This document shows positions 6,977 through 9,369 of a DNA stretch of 9,369 nt, one piece after another. Every line of letters starts with the position of its first letter. The first letter of the stretch is position 1. The DNA is taken from the NCBI GenBank assembly GCA_900771995.1, contig CAAGQC010000040.1:1-9369 (forward strand), given 5' to 3'. The notes under the pieces are model-generated. The model was not told where the DNA came from and ran no database searches. It worked only from the letters and a program-made list of their open reading frames with translations. The translations under genes and the position numbers were made by a program. This stretch comes from Lachnospiraceae bacterium. Lineage in GTDB: Bacteria; Bacillota; Clostridia; Lachnospirales; Lachnospiraceae.

Positions 6977-6991
6977 GACTCATTTTTGCTC

Positions 6992-7019
6992 ATTATATCA
7001 TGTATTTGACATTTGTAAA
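6992..7019 (-). promoter_or_regulatory. Strong promoter of the scfA-scfB-secDF unit
   Basis: On the minus strand TTTACA (7014-7019, 5 of 6 to the -35 consensus), a 16-base spacer and a perfect TATAAT (6992-6997) with TG one base upstream form a strong vegetative-type promoter. Transcription should begin near 6985, giving an 80-base scfA leader. Confidence 0.8.
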
Positions 7020-7040
7020 AGCTTTTTTTCTCAAAAAGCG
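7020..7040 (-). terminator. Possible weak terminator after the TIGR04086-type gene
   Basis: GCTTTTT (7021-7027) is complementary to AAAAAGC (7033-7039); on the minus strand the stem is followed by TTTTACA, which is also the scfA -35 box. The stem is AU-rich and weak, so read-through into scfA is likely. Confidence 0.3.
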
Positions 7041-7066
7041 GTAATTTTGTTGTCTGATTCTGGATT

Positions 7067-7447
7067 TTACCCCAGCATTCCACCCAGAGTCCCCCCAGCC
7101 ACGCACAATACCATGGTGGTCCAGAAGGAATTTCCCAGTGCTGTCTCCGGGGTCTTGACCAACACGGAGACCACCGCCAGAATCACAAAATACGCGGCTC
7201 CCAATGCGGCTCCCCAGAGGAACTTCCGCGTCTCCATCCGTTTTCCGGCCAGAAATCCCGCCGCAAAGGTGGTCACGACATAAACAGCGGAGATGGCAAT
7301 GGTCACCATTCCTTCCGTCAGATGCAATTTATACAGAAGCAATGCCAGCAGGCATAACAGCAATAGCGTCAGCACGTAGGATGCCAGCAGGCATTTTGCC
7401 AGTGCCAGTACCGGAACTCCTTCTTTTCCCTCTCCTCTTTTTTCCAT
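7067..7447 (-). CDS. TIGR04086-family small integral membrane protein (DUF3792-like)
   Basis: A 126-residue protein of almost only hydrophobic sequence with four predicted membrane helices (about 13-38, 44-68, 77-98 and 107-125). Short charged loops lie between them, including GKRMETRKF (68-76), and the chain ends in a glycine-rich AGGTLGGMLG. Size, topology and the glycine-rich end match the small clostridial membrane family TIGR04086/DUF3792, which is often found beside the SCIFF genes; the assignment is from recall of family features. The ATG at 7447 has an excellent AAGGAGG site eight bases or so upstream. It lies 161 bases before scfA on the same strand with a separate promoter between, so it may be transcribed apart. 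No enzymatic residues are evident; function unknown, with export or handling of the SCIFF product a guess from neighbourhood only. Confidence 0.75.
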   Translation of the reverse strand: MEKRGEGKEGVPVLALAKCLLASYVLTLLLLCLLALLLYKLHLTEGMVTIAISAVYVVTTFAAGFLAGKRMETRKFLWGAALGAAYFVILAVVSVLVKTPETALGNSFWTTMVLCVAGGTLGGMLG

Positions 7448-7500
7448 GTGGTTCCTCCTTTTTACCTATGTAAAATGTATATTCAAACTACCGGGAAAAC

Positions 7501-7530
7501 TTGACAACTATTCCTGTCCTATTGTATATT
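7501..7530 (+). promoter_or_regulatory. Promoter of the CNNM/CorC-type operon
   Basis: A perfect TTGACA (7501-7506), an 18-base spacer and TATATT (7525-7530, 5 of 6) precede the TTG start by about 60 bases. The reverse complement of the same -35 (TTGTCA, 7502-7507) could serve a weak leftward promoter for the membrane-protein gene at 7447, with AATATA at 7478-7483. Confidence 0.7.
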
Positions 7531-7592
7531 GTTGCTTAATAACTTATAAATGGGGCTTATGCCTACTATTATTTAAGAAGGAGTGAACTTTT

Positions 7593-8891
7593 TTGGATAC
7601 CTCTGGTGTCATACAACTTGTTTCTATCGTAATTCTGATCTTTCTATCCGGCTTTTTCTCTTCCGCCGAGACGGCGCTGTCCACGGTCAATCGTGTACGA
7701 ATGCGTGCTCTGGAGGAGGAAGGCAACAAGCGTGCTGCACGCGTCAACAAAGTCTTGGACAATTACAGTAAAATGATCAGTACCATTCTGATCGGTAACA
7801 ATATTGTCAATCTGACTGCATCTTCCCTGGCAACTACATTAGCTATGCGCATCAATCTGGCGGTAGGTATCGCGACTGGTGTTCTGACCATCGTCGTATT
7901 GCTCTGCGGTGAGATCGTCCCCAAGACCTGGGCCATGCTGTATTCTGAGAAGCTGGCATTGACCTATTGCAACGTGATCTATTTTCTGATGCAGGTACTT
8001 ACGCCGGTCATCTTCATCGTGGATCTGCTGTCCCACGGTATCATGAAGCTGTTACATATCGATCCCAACAAAAAGGCCAGCGCCATGACCGAAAGTGAAC
8101 TGAAGACTTACGTGGATGTCAGCCACGAGGACGGTGTCATCGAATCCGAGGAACGCAAGCTGATCTACAATGTGTTTGACTTCTCCGATGCCCATGCCAA
8201 GGATATCATGATCCCCCGCATCAATATGGTGACGGTTAGTCTGGATGCCAGCTATGACGATGTTCTGGAGGTCTTCCGGGATTCCATGTATACCAGACTT
8301 CCGGTCTATGAGGATGACAAGGACAATATCATCGGTCTGATCAATATCAAGGACTTTATCCTGACGGAGGATCAGAGTGCTTTCCATGTGGGAAACATTT
8401 TGCGGGATGCCTATTATACTTACGAATACAAGAAAATCGCAGATCTCATGTACGAGATGCGGGAAAAGACCACCAATGTCTCTTTTGTATTGAATGAGTA
8501 CGGTGCTACCGTCGGTATGATCACTCTGGAAGATCTGTTGGAGGAGATCGTCGGCGAGATCCGCGATGAATATGACGAGGATGAAGAAGAGCTGATCCAG
8601 AAAATGTCGGAAGACACTTATCTGGTGGAAGGCAGCATGAAGCTGGATGATATCAACGATGCACTGGGCACGGATCTGACCAGCGAAGACTATGACTCCA
8701 TCGGCGGCCTGATCATTGATTGTCTGGATCGTCTGCCGGAGGACGGCGAGGAAGTCACTCTGGAAAACGGTATCCACTTAAAGGTACAGGGCATCGACCA
8801 GAATCGTATCATCAAAGTATTGATGACCATTCCCGAGCCCGCCGAGAAACACGATGCCGACACTCCGGAGACTTCCGAAAATCACGAATAG
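7593..8891 (+). CDS. CNNM/CorC-family (hemolysin-like) divalent cation transporter
   Basis: A 432-residue membrane protein of the CNNM/CorB-CorC group, members of which export magnesium and related divalent cations; older annotations call them hemolysins. The CNNM (DUF21) membrane domain covers about 1-190, with SGFFSSAETALS (19-30), IGNN (67-70) and GEIVPKT (106-112). A paired CBS module follows (about 205-325), with MIPR (206-209), TRLPVYE (234-240) and the typical FVLNEYGAT to LEEIVGEI stretch (298-323). The CorC/HlyC C-terminal domain runs about 335-415 and the tail is acidic and low in complexity. Translation is taken from a TTG at 7593-7595: AAGGAG (7578-7583) stands nine bases before it and the next Met lies inside the conserved domain. 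It heads an operon with the small membrane gene 36 bases downstream. Ion specificity cannot be read from sequence. Confidence 0.93.
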   Translation: MDTSGVIQLVSIVILIFLSGFFSSAETALSTVNRVRMRALEEEGNKRAARVNKVLDNYSKMISTILIGNNIVNLTASSLATTLAMRINLAVGIATGVLTIVVLLCGEIVPKTWAMLYSEKLALTYCNVIYFLMQVLTPVIFIVDLLSHGIMKLLHIDPNKKASAMTESELKTYVDVSHEDGVIESEERKLIYNVFDFSDAHAKDIMIPRINMVTVSLDASYDDVLEVFRDSMYTRLPVYEDDKDNIIGLINIKDFILTEDQSAFHVGNILRDAYYTYEYKKIADLMYEMREKTTNVSFVLNEYGATVGMITLEDLLEEIVGEIRDEYDEDEEELIQKMSEDTYLVEGSMKLDDINDALGTDLTSEDYDSIGGLIIDCLDRLPEDGEEVTLENGIHLKVQGIDQNRIIKVLMTIPEPAEKHDADTPETSENHE

Positions 8892-8927
8892 CACTGGTAC
8901 GTGATATGAATAACGAAAGGAATAAAA

Positions 8928-9209
8928 ATGTCACAGGATAAAAATACAGAAAGCAAGAAAACAAAAATGACTTCCAAACAGATCTTTGCGATCATCGGAA
9001 TCGTAGTGCTGGTGCTTTTATATGTCGTAACGCTGTTTGCAGCGATCTTCGACAGTTCCGCCAGCCACGCGCTGTTCGCCACCTGCCTGTTAGCCACTGT
9101 GGCCGTTCCTCTTCTCATCTGGATCTACACCTGGATGTTCGGAAAGCTGACGAACCGCTCTACCTTCGCAGACTTCCATCCCGAAGAGAAGGAGAACGAT
9201 ACGAAATAG
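8928..9209 (+). CDS. Small two-helix membrane protein, function unknown
   Basis: A 93-residue protein with a lysine-rich hydrophilic N-terminus (1-18), two strong membrane helices (about 19-41 and 48-71), a short loop between, and a charged acidic C-terminus ending in lysine. The positive start and the WIYTWMFGKL stretch (65-74) after the second helix suggest that both ends face the cytoplasm. The ATG follows AAAGGA (8916-8921) at six bases. It begins 36 bases after the transporter gene with no terminator between, so the two are probably one operon; a role with the transporter is only an inference from position. I do not recognise a named family. Confidence 0.75.
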   Translation: MSQDKNTESKKTKMTSKQIFAIIGIVVLVLLYVVTLFAAIFDSSASHALFATCLLATVAVPLLIWIYTWMFGKLTNRSTFADFHPEEKENDTK

Positions 9210-9229
9210 AAAGTTAGTGGAACGTCCCC

Positions 9230-9369
9230 GTAGCCCGCGCCGGGGGTAAGGCCATCAGACCCGCTCTCGCTTCAAAGCAGAGCGTAGCGGTACATAAGCG
9301 AGGAAAGTACCCTCGCTAAGTGCCGACGTCTGCTTAGAGTCTGCTGTCCTTACCCCCAACGTGGGCTAC
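9230..9369. ncRNA. Candidate multibranched structured RNA or structured repeat, unassigned
   Basis: The last 140 bases are bounded by a 22-base inverted repeat (9230-9251 with 9348-9369), 19 of 22 matching, with one of the three differences pairing as G-U on the plus strand and two on the minus strand. Inside, CAGAC (9256-9260) can pair with GTCTG (9328-9332); two hairpins follow: 9262-9267 with 9279-9284, continued by GCT/AGC around TCAA; and 9288-9293 with 9320-9325 (one wobble) enclosing AGCGAGG/CCTCGCT (9297-9303, 9311-9317). GGTAC (9289-9293) can alternatively pair with GTACC (9307-9311). This closed branched layout, without an open frame, suggests a large structured RNA on one strand or a structured mobile repeat. 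I cannot match it to a named family. The outer helix ends exactly at the window edge, so it may continue. Confidence 0.5.

Noticed and set aside
6906..6983. 26-residue N-terminal extension of the SCIFF precursor
   Set aside because: Its ATG sits at the predicted transcript start without a ribosome site, whereas the family start MKHIKTL has AAGGAGG at good spacing.
8052..8777. 241-codon minus-strand open frame
   Set aside because: Lies wholly inside the CNNM/CorC gene on the opposite strand, has no ribosome site or recognisable domain; a shadow of a strongly supported gene.
8881..8905. ATCACG/CGTGAT inverted repeat over the transporter stop codon
   Set aside because: Only six pairs with a 13-base loop and no T run; likely chance and not a terminator within the operon.
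9230..9369. Integron attC site
   Set aside because: The long inverted repeat prompted the idea, but the core consensus boxes (RYYYAAC and GTTRRRY) are not in the right places and no cassette genes are in view.

Overview
The window looks like chromosomal DNA from an anaerobic Firmicute of class Clostridia, most likely a Lachnospiraceae member. Reasons: it carries the SCIFF peptide/maturase pair, a clostridial hallmark; SecD and SecF are fused in one chain; Shine-Dalgarno sites are strong (AAGGAGG); GTG and TTG starts occur; and the Rpn-type remnant has the wording usual in that family. The species cannot be named from the sequence alone.

Layout, left to right. Positions 5-70 hold a long imperfect palindrome at the window edge. 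recJ (78-1841, minus) follows, with its own extended -10 promoter. Next come two plus-strand pieces pointing against their surroundings: a short membrane protein that has only the cysteine-rich N-terminal domain of a prepilin peptidase (2032-2502), and, one base past its stop codon, the C-terminal part of an Rpn/PD-(D/E)XK nuclease (2504-2902). They end at a hairpin terminator. A minus-strand block then reads (in transcription order) TIGR04086-type membrane protein (7067-7447), scfA/SCIFF (6762-6905), scfB (5258-6655) and secDF (2980-5241). A promoter region near 7501-7530 separates it from a plus-strand operon with a CNNM/CorC-type transporter (7593-8891) and a small two-helix membrane protein (8928-9209). 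The window closes with a potentially highly structured element (9230-9369).

How the genes relate. The core is the SCIFF system: scfA encodes a 47-residue six-cysteine peptide that the radical SAM/SPASM enzyme ScfB crosslinks with thioethers. The downstream Sec accessory pump SecDF and the small membrane protein upstream are its usual company, and secDF-recJ is a common clostridial order, so the two plus-strand pieces between secDF and recJ look like a later islet. The biological role of the mature SCIFF peptide is still unknown.

Best leads: (1) the orphan Rpn C-terminus keeps an in-frame ATG behind a strong GGGAGG site created by its conserved Trp-Glu-Glu codons, recalling the internally translated Rpn antitoxins; (2) the unassigned multibranched structure at 9230-9369; (3) the prepilin-peptidase-like protein without a catalytic domain; (4) hairpins in the scfA leader and between scfA and scfB. 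There is no stretch above 300 bases without a gene.
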